Part shown: in pieces, positions 23,640 through 33,068 of the stretch
How the letters are laid out: each line of letters starts with the position of its first letter
Position numbering within the stretch: position 1 is the first letter of the stretch
Assembly: GCA_016125975.1 (NCBI GenBank)
Contig: JAEFCZ010000017.1
Location: 1 to 33,785, forward strand
Origin: Candidatus Nitrosopumilus sp.
GTDB lineage: Archaea > Thermoproteota > Nitrososphaeria > Nitrososphaerales > Nitrosopumilaceae
Direction of reading: 5' to 3'
DNA length: 33,785 nucleotides
Notes under the pieces: model-generated
Told to the model about the DNA's origin: nothing
Database searches by the model: none
What the model saw: the letters and a program-made list of their open reading frames with translations, nothing else
Made by a program: the position numbers and the translations under genes

Positions 23640-24376
23640 CAGGAAAAGTGTATCTTGTTGGAGCAGGACCTGGAGATAGTAAACTAATCACACTCAAAGC
23701 AGTTGAACTACTCAAAAAAGCAGATGTTGTTTTGTATGATAGATTGGTTAGCAAAAAAATCATCTCCATGATTCCTAAAAAAACAGAAAAAGTCTACGTA
23801 GGCCGTGCGGTAGGTGATGATACGACTCACCAAAATACAACAAATGACTTGATGGTAAAATATGCAAAATCAAAAAAGAATGTTGTTAGACTAAAGGGCG
23901 GTGACCCTATAATCTTTGGACGTGGTGGCGAAGAAGCAGAATTTCTAAAAGAAAACAAAGTAAAATATGAAATTGTTCCAGGTATCACTTCTGGAATTGG
24001 CTCTGCTACCTATGCTGGAATTCCTCTTACTCACAGAAAACATGCCTCATCAGTAGTTTTTGTAACTGGTCATGAAGATCCTGAAAAGAAACAAGAGATT
24101 GTAAAATGGAAGAGACTTGCAAAATCAGTTGATACCATAGTTATCATGATGGGATTATCTAGAATTGATGTTATTTGTAAACAACTTATTGCAGGTGGAA
24201 TGGATAAGAAAACACCTGTGGCAGTAATTCAGAATGGAACTACTCCTAAACAAAAAATGATCAAAGGAACTGTTACAAACATTGCAAAAAAAATCAAAGA
24301 AAACAAAATCACTCCTCCAACTAACATCATTATTGGCAATGTAGTTGATTTGTCAGACACTATAGGTTGGAAATAA
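23636..24376 (+). CDS. cobA: Uroporphyrinogen-III C-methyltransferase (SUMT)
   Basis: SAM-dependent methylation of uroporphyrinogen III at C2 and C7 to precorrin-2, the branch to cobalamin, sirohaem and, in archaea, haem. 246 residues. Motifs are VYLVGAGPGDSKLITLKAVE near 5-24, DVVLYDRLVS near 30-39, RLKGGDPIIFGRGGEEAEFL near 84-103 and the VPGITSGIGSATYAGIPLTH block near 113-132. No fused CysG or HemD domain. It overlaps hemC by four bases and its stop shares an A with the hemD ATG. Presence in the operon points to precorrin-2-based products such as B12. Confidence 0.94.
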   Translation: MTGKVYLVGAGPGDSKLITLKAVELLKKADVVLYDRLVSKKIISMIPKKTEKVYVGRAVGDDTTHQNTTNDLMVKYAKSKKNVVRLKGGDPIIFGRGGEEAEFLKENKVKYEIVPGITSGIGSATYAGIPLTHRKHASSVVFVTGHEDPEKKQEIVKWKRLAKSVDTIVIMMGLSRIDVICKQLIAGGMDKKTPVAVIQNGTTPKQKMIKGTVTNIAKKIKENKITPPTNIIIGNVVDLSDTIGWK

Positions 24377-25176
24377 TGCTTGATGGAAAGACAATTGCAA
24401 TTACTCGCTCAAAAGATGATGCATCTGAATTCATTGCATTAGCCGAACAAAACAAAGTTACCCCAATTCCGTTACCTACCATTGAACTAGTTAGCAAGGG
24501 CGAAAAAATTGTAGATGAATACCTTCAATCAGTTGAACAAAACAATCCTGATTACACTGTCTTTCTTAGTTCCAAGGCAGTAAAACTGCTATTTGATACT
24601 GCAAAAAATATTGGAAAATTTGAGAAATTACAATTAACTGTTGCAAATACTACTGTAATGTCTGTGGGTCCAAAAACTACTGAGACATTAAAGTCCTATG
24701 GAATCAAAGTTAATCATGAACCTGAAAATCATTCATCTGTTGGCGTTGGGGAAGAATTCTCACAAATTAGTGCAGTTGGAAAAAAGGTAATTATCCCACG
24801 TAGCGGTGCATCAAACTCTTTTCTTAAAGAACTATTAAACAAAATTGGTATTGATGTTGTAGAGATTCATCTGTATGATGTATGTGCTTTTAGAGATACC
24901 GCTCAATGGAATGGATTTCGAGAATTATTCTCTCAAAACAAAATTGATGGTGTGATATTTACTAGTGCATCTTCTGTTCGTGGGTTCTTTGAGATAATGC
25001 TCAAAGACTATGCAAAATCTGACTTGGTTGAAAGCCTTTCAAAAATTTCCCTTGTTTCAATTGGTCCATTTACATCTGAGGAACTCAAGAAATTTGATGT
25101 TCCATATACTGTATCTAAAATACATACTGTTACAGGTGCATTTGATGCCATGAAAAACACTCTAACTGTTGTATAG
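24376..25176 (+). CDS. hemD: Uroporphyrinogen-III synthase
   Basis: Cyclises hydroxymethylbilane with ring-D inversion to uroporphyrinogen III. The start is ATG 24376, in a TAATG overlap with the SUMT gene, giving 266 residues; an in-frame TTG at 24367 is less likely. HemD is poorly conserved, but the two-domain pattern is visible: AITRSKDDASEFIALAEQN near 9-27, DYTVFLSSKAVKLLFDTA near 57-74, VMSVGPKTTETLKSYGIKV near 94-112, IIPRSGASNSFLKELLNKIG near 139-158 and GVIFTSASSVRGFFEI near 191-206. Last gene of the tetrapyrrole operon. Confidence 0.9.
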   Translation: MLDGKTIAITRSKDDASEFIALAEQNKVTPIPLPTIELVSKGEKIVDEYLQSVEQNNPDYTVFLSSKAVKLLFDTAKNIGKFEKLQLTVANTTVMSVGPKTTETLKSYGIKVNHEPENHSSVGVGEEFSQISAVGKKVIIPRSGASNSFLKELLNKIGIDVVEIHLYDVCAFRDTAQWNGFRELFSQNKIDGVIFTSASSVRGFFEIMLKDYAKSDLVESLSKISLVSIGPFTSEELKKFDVPYTVSKIHTVTGAFDAMKNTLTVV

Positions 25177-25217
25177 TAAATGATCAAATTATAATACTTT
25201 GAAATTCTTTTCAAATC

Positions 25218-25385
25218 ATGGAATATGAAATCAAAAAGCAGATCCATATCACATGCCCTCATTGTGAAAAACCAATAGAAACAGAAATTGAAATCGAGCT
25301 AGAGATAGAAGAAAAGAAAAAGAAAGACAAGAAGAAAGACAAGAAAAAGGATAAGAAAAAAACAAAGAAAAAATCTAAAAAATAG
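25218..25385 (+). CDS. 55-residue CPHC protein with lysine-rich tail
   Basis: ATG 25218 to TAG 25385. It has a single knuckle TCPHCEKP near 12-19, then an acidic strand (ETEIEIELEIEEK), then about 25 residues made almost only of Lys with Asp and Thr. One CxxC pair could bind zinc as a dimer; the basic tail could bind nucleic acid. Such A-rich sequence can be open by chance, but the CPHC segment and ATG speak for a real gene. It lies between the hem and suf operons. Confidence 0.55.
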   Translation: MEYEIKKQIHITCPHCEKPIETEIEIELEIEEKKKKDKKKDKKKDKKKTKKKSKK

Positions 25386-25437
25386 TAACAAAAAATTTAG
25401 CTTATCCTATTTAGCTCTGCCTACTTTTCCTCATGTA

Positions 25438-25447
25438 TTTATAATAT
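25438..25447 (+). promoter_or_regulatory. TATA box of the suf operon
   Basis: TTTATAATAT centred about 24 bases before the sufB ATG at 25466, the archaeal TATA position for a transcript with little or no leader. It supports ATG 25466 over the upstream in-frame TTG at 25460. Confidence 0.5.
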
Positions 25448-25465
25448 AACGGGGTTATTTTGCTC

Positions 25466-26866
25466 ATGGCAACTGAAAACCTTGACATGGATTATTCCAA
25501 ATATGATTTTAAAGACTCTACAGAAATGTATGTCCACCTTAGCAAGAAAGGCCTGACTAAGGATACAGTAATTGGCATCAGTAAAATGAAAGATGAACCA
25601 CAATGGATGCTTGATTTTAGATTACGTTCATTTGAAATTTTTATGAAAAAACCAATGCCAACTTGGGGAGGAGATCTTAGTGTCATTGATTTTCAAAATA
25701 TCTACTATTATGCAAAAGCATCAGAAAAAACAGAAAAGAATTGGGATGATGTTCCAGAAGATGTCAAAAACACTTTTGACAAATTAGGAATTCCAGAAGC
25801 TGAAAAGAAATTCTTAGCAGGTGTTGGTGCACAATACGAATCTGAAGTTGTATACCACAGCTTGAGAGAAGATTTGGCAAAACAAGGTGTTCTCTTTTTA
25901 GATACTGATGCAGCCCTTAAAGAACAACCAGAGATTTTCAAAAAATACTTTGGAAAAATCATCCCTCCTGAAGATAACAAATTTGCAGCACTAAACAGTG
26001 CAGTTTGGAGTGGTGGTTCATTCATCTATGTTCCACCTGGTGTCAAAGTTGACATGCCATTACAAGCATACTTTAGAATTAATGCAGAAAACATTGGTCA
26101 GTTTGAAAGAACATTGATCATTGTAGATGAAGGTGCAGATGTACACTATATCGAAGGATGTACTGCTCCTGTTTACTCTTCAGAGTCATTACACTCTGCA
26201 GTTGTTGAACTAGTTGCACACAAAGATGCACATCTAAGATACACAACAATTCAGAACTGGAGTAACGATGTTTACAATCTTGTAACAAAACGAGCTTATG
26301 CATATGAAGGTGCAACAGTTGAATGGATTGATGGAAACATTGGAAGTAAACTTACAATGAAATATCCTGGAGTCTATCTTATGGGTGAACGTGCATATGG
26401 TGAAACACTATCTATTGCATTTGCAGGTAAAGGTCAACACCAAGATACAGGCGCAAAAATGGTTCACTTGGCACCAAACACAACCTCTAAAATTACATCC
26501 AAATCCGTAAGCAGATTGGATGGCCGTTCCACTTACAGAGGATTACTCAATGTAGCTAAAGGAGCTACTGGCGTAAAATCTACTGTAAGATGTGATGCAT
26601 TACTCTTAGACGATACATCAAAGACTGATACCTATCCATACATGGAAATCAATCAAGAAGATGCTACCATTACCCACGAAGCAACAGTTGGAAAAATTGG
26701 TGATGAACAAATCTTCTATCTTATGAGTAGAGGATTTTCTGAAGAAGAAGCATTATCATTGATTGTCAATGGTTTCATGGAACCATTTACAAAAGAACTT
26801 CCAATGGAATATGCAGTAGAACTAAACAGACTCATCAAACTAGAGATGGACGACTCTGTGGGATAA
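25466..26866 (+). CDS. sufB: Fe-S cluster assembly scaffold SufB
   Basis: Scaffold on which Fe-S clusters are built, forming SufBCD. ATG 25466 gives 466 residues, the usual size. SufB features include [20 protein letters not shown] near 181-200, [20 protein letters not shown] near 201-220, [20 protein letters not shown] near 231-250, [18 protein letters not shown] near 266-283, and the C-terminal [20 protein letters not shown] near 405-424 followed by [16 protein letters not shown]. It heads sufB-sufD-Rieske-sufS-sufU. The SufC ATPase is not encoded anywhere in the window. Confidence 0.95.
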   Translation: MATENLDMDYSKYDFKDSTEMYVHLSKKGLTKDTVIGISKMKDEPQWMLDFRLRSFEIFMKKPMPTWGGDLSVIDFQNIYYYAKASEKTEKNWDDVPEDVKNTFDKLGIPEAEKKFLAGVGAQYESEVVYHSLREDLAKQGVLFLDTDAALKEQPEIFKKYFGKIIPPEDNKFAALNSAVWSGGSFIYVPPGVKVDMPLQAYFRINAENIGQFERTLIIVDEGADVHYIEGCTAPVYSSESLHSAVVELVAHKDAHLRYTTIQNWSNDVYNLVTKRAYAYEGATVEWIDGNIGSKLTMKYPGVYLMGERAYGETLSIAFAGKGQHQDTGAKMVHLAPNTTSKITSKSVSRLDGRSTYRGLLNVAKGATGVKSTVRCDALLLDDTSKTDTYPYMEINQEDATITHEATVGKIGDEQIFYLMSRGFSEEEALSLIVNGFMEPFTKELPMEYAVELNRLIKLEMDDSVG

Positions 26867-26891
26867 ACTCCCAATTTCATTTTGATTAAAT

Positions 26892-28289
26892 ATGTCTCAA
26901 ACACTTTCCAAATTAGACACAAGTCATATTGATGAAATTTCTTCATCACACAATGAACCTGATTGGCTAAAAGACTACAGAAAAGACTCTCTATCCGTCT
27001 ATGATAGTCTTCCAATTGAAATGTCTCCTCTTTACAACAAATACACTGATGCAAAAAAGATGGATCCTGAAAAAGTTTCATTATCTGCATCAACTGCAGA
27101 AACTGCACCGTCATTTCTTCAAAAAAGATTGGGTGAACTTGAAAATGAAATTTGTATTATTCAAATTGGTACTAACATAACAAAAATCAACTTACCTGAA
27201 GATCTCAAATCAAAAGGCTTGGTAATTTCTTCAATCTCAGACGCAATTGCAAACAATTCTGAACTTGTCAAAAAAGCATTAGAAGCATCAAAATCTCAAG
27301 ATGACAAATTCACTGCATTAAACAACGCAGCATTCAACTCAGGCGTGTTTATTCACATTCCCCGCAATTTGATTTTGGACAAACCTATTCATTTCCTATC
27401 TTGCTTGTCTGAAGATGGCCTTTCAGTAATATCTAGAAACATCATCTTTGCTGATGAAAGCAGCAAAGCAACAGTTGTCCAAGAACTATACTCTCCAAAA
27501 TCTGATTCTCAACAAGCATATCTGGAATTACTCAATACCAATGTTGCAGCAAACGCACAACTTGATGTCACGACATTGCAAATGATTGATCAACATGCAG
27601 TCAACTTTTCTACTAGAAGATCTGATCTTGCACAAGATGCAAAAATAAACTGGTATTCTGGACTGTTTGGTTCCATGTTATCAAGATACAAAATTGATTA
27701 CTTCCTAAATGGAACAGGAGCCACATCAAATGATTCTGAAGTCATTTTTGGTAATAATGAACAATCTTTTGATATCCAGACAAATGTTGATCATGAAAGT
27801 CCTGCAACTGAAGGACGTGTTGTTGAAAAATCAATCCTAAGAAACAAATCAAAATCTTTGTTCAAAGGTATGATTAGAATCAAAGAAAATGCTGCAAAAT
27901 CAAACTCTTTCTTATCTGGACGTTCAATTCTATTAGATAAAGATGCAAAATCTGATGCAATTCCTGGGCTTGAAATTTTCACAAATGATGTTAAAGCAAC
28001 ACACTCTGCATCAGTTGCACAAATTGATGAAGAACAAATATTCTATCTAAAAACTAGATGTCTAAGCCATGAAGAAGCTGAAAGAACTATTGTTGAAGGA
28101 TTCTTAGAACCTCTTTCAAGAAAAATGTCTTTTCAGGTACGAGCATGGATTGCATATCTTATTGAATCAAAATGGGACAACCGCGAACTTACTATCAATA
28201 CTGATGAAGAACTAACTAAATTCGTTGAAGTAGAAGAAACACGTTACAACGAAGATGCAGAAATAGAGCAACACTACAAGTACAGGTGA
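26892..28289 (+). CDS. sufD: Fe-S cluster assembly protein SufD
   Basis: Paralogue of SufB, 465 residues. FTALNNAAFNSGVFIHIPRN near 140-159 mirrors the SufB propeller entry, and HSASVAQIDEEQIFYLKTRC near 372-391, with LSHEEAERTIVEGFLEPLSR after it, is the SufB/D C-terminal motif carrying the conserved His. The N-terminal ~130 residues are the variable helical SufD part (EPDWLKDYRKDSLSVYDSLP near 22-41). It starts 25 bases after sufB and overlaps the Rieske gene by four bases. With SufB and a SufC from elsewhere it would complete the scaffold. Confidence 0.92.
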   Translation: MSQTLSKLDTSHIDEISSSHNEPDWLKDYRKDSLSVYDSLPIEMSPLYNKYTDAKKMDPEKVSLSASTAETAPSFLQKRLGELENEICIIQIGTNITKINLPEDLKSKGLVISSISDAIANNSELVKKALEASKSQDDKFTALNNAAFNSGVFIHIPRNLILDKPIHFLSCLSEDGLSVISRNIIFADESSKATVVQELYSPKSDSQQAYLELLNTNVAANAQLDVTTLQMIDQHAVNFSTRRSDLAQDAKINWYSGLFGSMLSRYKIDYFLNGTGATSNDSEVIFGNNEQSFDIQTNVDHESPATEGRVVEKSILRNKSKSLFKGMIRIKENAAKSNSFLSGRSILLDKDAKSDAIPGLEIFTNDVKATHSASVAQIDEEQIFYLKTRCLSHEEAERTIVEGFLEPLSRKMSFQVRAWIAYLIESKWDNRELTINTDEELTKFVEVEETRYNEDAEIEQHYKYR

Positions 28290-28603
28290 TTTTCCTGTCT
28301 GAATGGATAAAGGCCTGTAATCTAGATCAAGTAAAAGAAGGCCAACTTTTCGGATTTACCCATAATGAGAAAAAAATCCTTTTAGCAAATCTAAAAGGCA
28401 AAATCCACGCAACAGACCTAATCTGTACACATGCTGATGCTGACCTTTCAACTGGTTTTCTAAGTGATGAAGGTGTTAGATGTCCATTACATCTTTCTGT
28501 TTTTAATTTAGAAAATGGCAAACCCCAAAATCTTCCTGCTGAAACACCTCTAAAGATATACAATGTTAAAATAGACGACAACGAAATTTACGTGGAGGTT
28601 TGA
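28286..28603 (+). CDS. Rieske-type [2Fe-2S] ferredoxin
   Basis: A 105-residue soluble Rieske domain protein, from a GTG overlapping the sufD stop (GTGA). Cluster ligands are clear: Cys47-x-His49 in ICTHADADLS and Cys66-x2-His69 in VRCPLHLSVF, 16 residues apart. There is no signal peptide or membrane helix and no oxygenase domain, so it should be a cytoplasmic electron carrier. Being between sufD and sufS suggests a role in electron supply for Fe-S assembly; this is inferred from position. The gene is followed by a GGAGG site for sufS. Confidence 0.92.
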   Translation: MIFLSEWIKACNLDQVKEGQLFGFTHNEKKILLANLKGKIHATDLICTHADADLSTGFLSDEGVRCPLHLSVFNLENGKPQNLPAETPLKIYNVKIDDNEIYVEV

Positions 28604-28606
28604 GAT

Positions 28607-29851
28607 ATGCAAAGTACTGAATCATCTTTTGAAAATTTAAGAAAAGATTTCCCAATACTTGAAAGAACTGTTAGAGATAACAAACATCTAGTTTATCTTG
28701 ATAATGCATCTACAACACAAAAACCAAATCAAGTAATTGATGCTATTACTGATTACTATCAAAACCACAATGCAAATATTCACAGAGCAGTTTATGCTCT
28801 AGCTGAAGAAGCAACTGAAGCCTATGAAAAAACTAGAGATAAGATTGCAAATTTTGTTAACATCAAAGATAGACAAGAGATAATTTTTGTTAGAGGAACC
28901 ACTGAGGCAATTAACCTCGTTGCATATGCATGGGGAAGATCTCACATCAATGAAGGAGACATTATTGTAACTACCGAATATGAACACCATAGTAACATTG
29001 TTCCTTGGCAACTTCTTACACAAGAAAAACGTGCAAAATTAGAATATATTGGAATGGATGATAATGGAGAATTAATTTTGGATGATCTTGATAAACTTCT
29101 AGCAACAGGAAAAGTGAAACTTGTAACATTTAGTTTAATGTCAAATGTACTTGGTACAATCACTGATGCTCATAAAATCATTGAAAAATGCAAAGCTGCA
29201 GGTGTTCCTACATTAATTGATGGGGCTCAAGCAGTTCCTCACATGAAAGTTGACCTTGAACAACTTGGGTGTGACTTTTTTGCATTTTCTGGCCATAAAA
29301 TGTTAGGTCCAACTGGAATTGGTGTCTTGTGGGTTAAAAAATCAGTACTAAACACAATGAACCCATTTCATGGAGGTGGTGACATGATTCGTGAAGTTCA
29401 CAAATATGAAACAACTTGGAATGATTTACCTTACAAATTTGAAGCAGGAACTCCAAACATTGCTGATGTTGTAGGACTAGGTGCTGCAATTGATTATCTC
29501 ACAAAGATTGGAATGGATAATGTTCGTGAACATGAAATTGAACTAACAAAATATGCTATTGAAAAATTATCCCAAGTTAAGGGACTTCACATCTATGGCA
29601 CTAAAGATATCTCAAAACGTGGAGGTGTGATCTCATTTAATTTTGCAGATGTGCATCCACATGATGTTGCTCAAATTATTGATGAAGAAGGAATTGCAGT
29701 ACGTTCCGGTCATCATTGTGCACAAGTCTTAATGGAAAGACTAAACGTTGCAGCTACATCTAGAGCTAGTTTTTACATTTACAATACTAAAGAAGATATT
29801 GATGTACTAGTGAATTCATTAAATACGGTGGCAAAGGTGTTCAAATTATGA
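28607..29851 (+). CDS. sufS: Cysteine desulfurase SufS
   Basis: PLP enzyme that takes sulfur from cysteine for Fe-S assembly. 414 residues. ATG with a GGAGG site eight bases upstream. Group II (SufS) signatures are YLDNASTTQKPNQVIDAITD near 29-48, NANIHRAVYALAEEATEAYE near 53-72, TTEYEHHSNIVPWQ near 123-136, the PLP Lys231 in SGHKMLGPTG, and the persulfide Cys371 in RSGHHCAQVLMERL. It overlaps sufU by four bases; SufS enzymes usually pass sulfur to SufU or SufE. Confidence 0.95.
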   Translation: MQSTESSFENLRKDFPILERTVRDNKHLVYLDNASTTQKPNQVIDAITDYYQNHNANIHRAVYALAEEATEAYEKTRDKIANFVNIKDRQEIIFVRGTTEAINLVAYAWGRSHINEGDIIVTTEYEHHSNIVPWQLLTQEKRAKLEYIGMDDNGELILDDLDKLLATGKVKLVTFSLMSNVLGTITDAHKIIEKCKAAGVPTLIDGAQAVPHMKVDLEQLGCDFFAFSGHKMLGPTGIGVLWVKKSVLNTMNPFHGGGDMIREVHKYETTWNDLPYKFEAGTPNIADVVGLGAAIDYLTKIGMDNVREHEIELTKYAIEKLSQVKGLHIYGTKDISKRGGVISFNFADVHPHDVAQIIDEEGIAVRSGHHCAQVLMERLNVAATSRASFYIYNTKEDIDVLVNSLNTVAKVFKL

Positions 29852-30291
29852 GTAGTAATGCTGACATTTATCATGAAATGATTGTGGATTATTCAAGAAA
29901 TCCAATTAACTATGGGGAAATTGAAAACCATGATGTTACATTTCATGACTCTAATCCGTTATGTGGTGACAGTATTGACATTGATATGAAAATTGATGAC
30001 AATAAAGTAACTGATATCAAATTTCATGGAAAAGGCTGTGCAATTTGCATGGCATGCTCTTCAGTTTTAACTGAAATCACTAAAGGCAAAAATCTTGATG
30101 ATGTAAGAAATATTGAAAAAAATGATGTCTTGAGTGAATTAGGACTAGAACATCTTCAGGCTGTTCGAATAAAATGCGCTTTACTTTCTCTCAAAGTACT
30201 AAAATCTGCTCTTTATACCTACATTGGTAAACATCTTGAAAACTCTGAAGATGTGGATAAACTAAAAGAAGAGGCAGCAAACCTATACTAG
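29848..30291 (+). CDS. sufU: SufU/IscU-like Fe-S assembly protein
   Basis: Sulfur acceptor or scaffold acting with SufS, 147 residues. The ligand set is Cys39 and Asp41 in NPLCGDSI, Cys64 in GKGCAICMACSS, and Cys110 in VRIKCALLSL, matching the Cys-Asp-Cys-Cys zinc site of SufU. Extra cysteines at 67 and 70 are also seen in other SufU proteins. The region between the second and third ligands is long, typical of SufU rather than IscU. ATG in a four-base overlap with sufS. Confidence 0.93.
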   Translation: MSSNADIYHEMIVDYSRNPINYGEIENHDVTFHDSNPLCGDSIDIDMKIDDNKVTDIKFHGKGCAICMACSSVLTEITKGKNLDDVRNIEKNDVLSELGLEHLQAVRIKCALLSLKVLKSALYTYIGKHLENSEDVDKLKEEAANLY

Positions 30292-30292
30292 T

Positions 30293-30637
30293 ATGAGTTT
30301 TACTCCTACTGTCCCAATCGAACTTCAGATAAGAAAGATAATTTTTGAAAAATTCAACGAAGTTGATACAATTTTTACAAATGATTCAATTTTTGAGATC
30401 CTCAAAAAAAATGGTGACATTGACCCATCTTGGATAATTGATGATATTGAATCTTTTATCAATACACTTTGTGATTCTGGTCTTGCAAGAAATGTTGCAC
30501 AGAATTTTACTACTATTCATCTAAAACTCTTTGACGCTATTGAAAAACTTCATTGCAATTCTTGTAATCAAGATATTTTTCTTGGAAAATCTGAAGACCG
30601 AGTTTGTCCAAACTCTTCGTGTAAATCTACTCTTTAG
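30293..30637 (+). CDS. Unknown helical protein with C-terminal zinc ribbon
   Basis: 114 residues, starting one base after the sufU stop. Residues 1-80 look like a winged-helix-type or helical domain (IELQIRKIIFEKFNEVDTIF near 7-26, then WIIDDIESFINTLCDSGLAR near 44-63, then a hydrophobic strand). The end has CNSCNQDI near 86-93 and CPNSSCKS near 105-112, a C2-C2 zinc ribbon with the second pair as CxxxxC. It could be a transcription-like factor for the suf operon or an accessory Fe-S factor; neither is shown. Its end overlaps the converging pgk by 11 bases. Confidence 0.7.
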   Translation: MSFTPTVPIELQIRKIIFEKFNEVDTIFTNDSIFEILKKNGDIDPSWIIDDIESFINTLCDSGLARNVAQNFTTIHLKLFDAIEKLHCNSCNQDIFLGKSEDRVCPNSSCKSTL

Positions 30638-31856
30638 ATTGGTGTTTTATTCTAGCATCTTCTAATGCTTTGATCATTGGTAATTTTTCTCCTGTTAGAT
30701 AAAGTACCAATGCCCCGCCTGCAGTACTAATGTGATTGATTTTTTCTGCTAACCCCTGTTGTTTTAATGCAGTTGTCAAGTGACCTCCACTAACAATAGT
30801 TGTTGCCATCGAATTTGCAACTGCTGTTAACAGTGCCTTTGTACCATAACTAAAATTCTCTTTTTCAAAAAATCCTGCTGGACCGCTGATAAACACAGTT
30901 CCTGCACCTGCAATTAATTTTGAATAATATTCTACAGTTTTTGGACCTAAATCGAAAATCTTATCTCCTTTACCCATCTCCCTTACATCCATCTCTACCC
31001 TTTCACCATCTTTGTCAATTGCAATGTCCACTGGTGTTGCAAATACATCTGGATATTCTCCTATCAGTGTGTGAGCCTTTGCAACTACTTCTTCTTCTCT
31101 TTTTATTCCCAATGAAGATTTGACTCTGGCTTGTGCACGCATGAACACATTTCCTATTAATCCCGTTAGTAAGACATGGTCTGCTCTGCCATTTTGAATG
31201 AGTAATTTGATTGCCTCTAGTCTATCTGGAACTTTAGATCCTCCAAGAACTATGACATGAGGTGCTTTGGCTACAGTCATAATTTCGTCTAGGTTTCTAA
31301 CCTCTCTTTCAACAATTCTTCCTGCACATGCAGGTAAGACTTGTGGAAAACCAACAATTGATGGATGTGATCTGTGAGCACTAGGAAATGAATCCAGTAC
31401 ACATAGATCAAATAATTTGGCTAAACGAGTTACCATAATTGTTTTTGCTGCATTCTCTGGAGTAAACTCATAATTTTCTTCAGCACATAATCTGAGATTA
31501 TCTAAAAGTAGAATATCCTCGTTTTCTAAATTCCTAATTGCATTTTGTGCAGCTTCTCCAATTGTATCTTCGACATATTTTATTTTTCGATTCATTAATT
31601 TTTCAAGAACCTTGGCATGTTTGTCCATCCCAGTATAATCATTATTTCCAACTCTTCCTTGGTGTGATGCAACAACTACTCTGGCTTCTTTTAGTGATTG
31701 TAATGTTTCAATGGCTTCCTCAATTCGTTTGGTACCTGAAATTTCCATTGTTCCTGGATCAATTGGACAATTCATGTCCACTCTCAAAAAAACAGTTTTG
31801 CCCTTTAAGTCAAAATCATCTAGTGTGAGTACCTTCACACCTTTTCTATTATCCAC
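30627..31856 (-). CDS. pgk: Phosphoglycerate kinase
   Basis: Interconverts 1,3-bisphosphoglycerate and 3-phosphoglycerate; in autotrophic thaumarchaea it works in gluconeogenesis. 409 residues, GTG start at 31856. Key segments are VFLRVDMNCPIDPG near 21-34 (substrate Asp and Asn), VVASHQGRVGN near 60-70, LLLDNLRLCAEE near 115-126, PSAHRSHPSIVGFP near 159-172, the ATP-binding VIVLGGSKVPDRLEAIKLL near 199-217 and GPAGFFEKENFSYGTK near 319-334. The final SGGHLTTALKQ takes the place of the bacterial GGGDS-type loop, as expected in archaea. Confidence 0.94.
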   Translation of the reverse strand: MDNRKGVKVLTLDDFDLKGKTVFLRVDMNCPIDPGTMEISGTKRIEEAIETLQSLKEARVVVASHQGRVGNNDYTGMDKHAKVLEKLMNRKIKYVEDTIGEAAQNAIRNLENEDILLLDNLRLCAEENYEFTPENAAKTIMVTRLAKLFDLCVLDSFPSAHRSHPSIVGFPQVLPACAGRIVEREVRNLDEIMTVAKAPHVIVLGGSKVPDRLEAIKLLIQNGRADHVLLTGLIGNVFMRAQARVKSSLGIKREEEVVAKAHTLIGEYPDVFATPVDIAIDKDGERVEMDVREMGKGDKIFDLGPKTVEYYSKLIAGAGTVFISGPAGFFEKENFSYGTKALLTAVANSMATTIVSGGHLTTALKQQGLAEKINHISTAGGALVLYLTGEKLPMIKALEDARIKHQSKE

Positions 31857-31974
31857 TTGGTTAAATTCTTTGAGCCGATCAGAATTATTTTGCCAATTCT
31901 CATTTCAAAAATAATGATTTCCAAAACTTATCTATTGACAAAAATTAAAAGATGCATACATGGAGTTTGATTGA

Positions 31975-32643
31975 TTGCAAAGCTGGCTTTTTGATATTAG
32001 GTCTCGTTCATTTGTATTGCTGACAATTTTATTTCTGATTTTAACTGGATTGGTATATTCTGGAATTACTGAAAGTTTTGATCAAAGTGTAATTTCATTT
32101 TTCTCTCAAAATATTGGAAATCCAACTCTTGACATGGTAATGCAATCTGTTACAGAAAGTGGTGACGTCTTTAACATGTTGATGTTTGGAATTTTGATGT
32201 TAATCATTCCAAAAACTCGAAGAATAGGAATTACTTTGATGATTCTAATTGTATTATCTACTCTTCTAACTGGTTACATAAAATGCGGAGTTGACCGTGA
32301 TAGGCCTGATTTTGATTATGAGGGTATAGACTTTCCTGTAGAAATTAGCCGTGATACGTTTGCACTCTTTTGCGAGGGTGGATTTGATGCATCTTTCCCA
32401 TCTGGGCATGCTGCCAGAGCTATGATATTTGGAATTATTTTGGGATATGCGTTATCTGAGAGATTCCCTCGCGGTGCTTACCTGATGTTCTTGTATCCAG
32501 TAATGATTTCTTTGAGCAGAATCTATGTTCTACAACACTATCCTATGGATGTGATAGGTGGAACTGTTATTGGAATAATGCTTGCTGGTGTAATGGCAAA
32601 TAGAACAAAACTTTACAAAATTTTTGAAAAATCAAAAACCTAA
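31975..32643 (+). CDS. PAP2-superfamily membrane phosphatase
   Basis: 222 residues with about six membrane helices. The full acid phosphatase signature is present: KCGVDRDRP (Lys103, Arg110, Pro111), PSGHAAR (142-148, catalytic His145), and SRIYVLQHYPMD (Ser181, Arg182, His188, Asp192). Family members act on lipid pyrophosphates, phosphatidic acid or undecaprenyl-type carriers; in archaea an isoprenoid-phosphate substrate is plausible but not shown. TTG 31975 is taken as start, about 25 bases after an A/T-rich TATA-like stretch. The coding end overlaps the converging gene by 12 bases. Confidence 0.9.
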   Translation: MQSWLFDIRSRSFVLLTILFLILTGLVYSGITESFDQSVISFFSQNIGNPTLDMVMQSVTESGDVFNMLMFGILMLIIPKTRRIGITLMILIVLSTLLTGYIKCGVDRDRPDFDYEGIDFPVEISRDTFALFCEGGFDASFPSGHAARAMIFGIILGYALSERFPRGAYLMFLYPVMISLSRIYVLQHYPMDVIGGTVIGIMLAGVMANRTKLYKIFEKSKT

Positions 32644-32943
32644 CTTTGTTAATGCTGTATTGCTAATCAAAACTATTGCATAGTGATCTGCATCATGATG
32701 ATATGTCCAATATCTGACATCTCGGGTTTCATTTTTCTGTCGCAATCCATGAGTTACTCCTGTTGTAACTGTGTAGCCAATTCTCTTTGCCAATTTTGAC
32801 TCTTTTGGCATCAAAACTCTGAATCCTTCATTTTTACCTTGAAATCCAATTTCCACCATATCTTCTACAGCATTTGATGCATCTTTTTCATCTTTTAGAT
32901 CATATGTTTTAGAAACTGGCAAGTCTTTTGGATGAAAATCCAT
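32632..32943 (-). CDS. Hypothetical protein, 103 aa
   Basis: I use ATG 32943, giving 103 residues; a TTG four codons earlier is possible. The protein has a polar N-terminus (KTYDLKDEKDASNAVEDMVE near 12-31) and a likely beta-rich rest (GFRVLMPKESKLAKRIGYTV near 40-59, then YWTYHHDADHYAIVLI near 79-94). The HHDADHY stretch could bind metal, but no family is recognised. It has no signal peptide or membrane helix. It converges with the phosphatase gene (12-base overlap). Confidence 0.65.
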   Translation of the reverse strand: MDFHPKDLPVSKTYDLKDEKDASNAVEDMVEIGFQGKNEGFRVLMPKESKLAKRIGYTVTTGVTHGLRQKNETRDVRYWTYHHDADHYAIVLISNTALTKLGF

Positions 32944-33068
32944 GATGATTATCAAATCTCTTGACTAATATTTTTTAAAAAAATGATTTTGGCGATCAAT
33001 ATTAGTTAATTTTCTTAACTGGTAAGTCAAATCATGATTATATTAACAACTTAATCGACTCTTTTGAT

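Noticed and set aside
26716-27114. Minus-strand 132-codon frame across the sufB-sufD junction
   Set aside because: It lies opposite two clear genes and has no recognisable domain, so it is a shadow.
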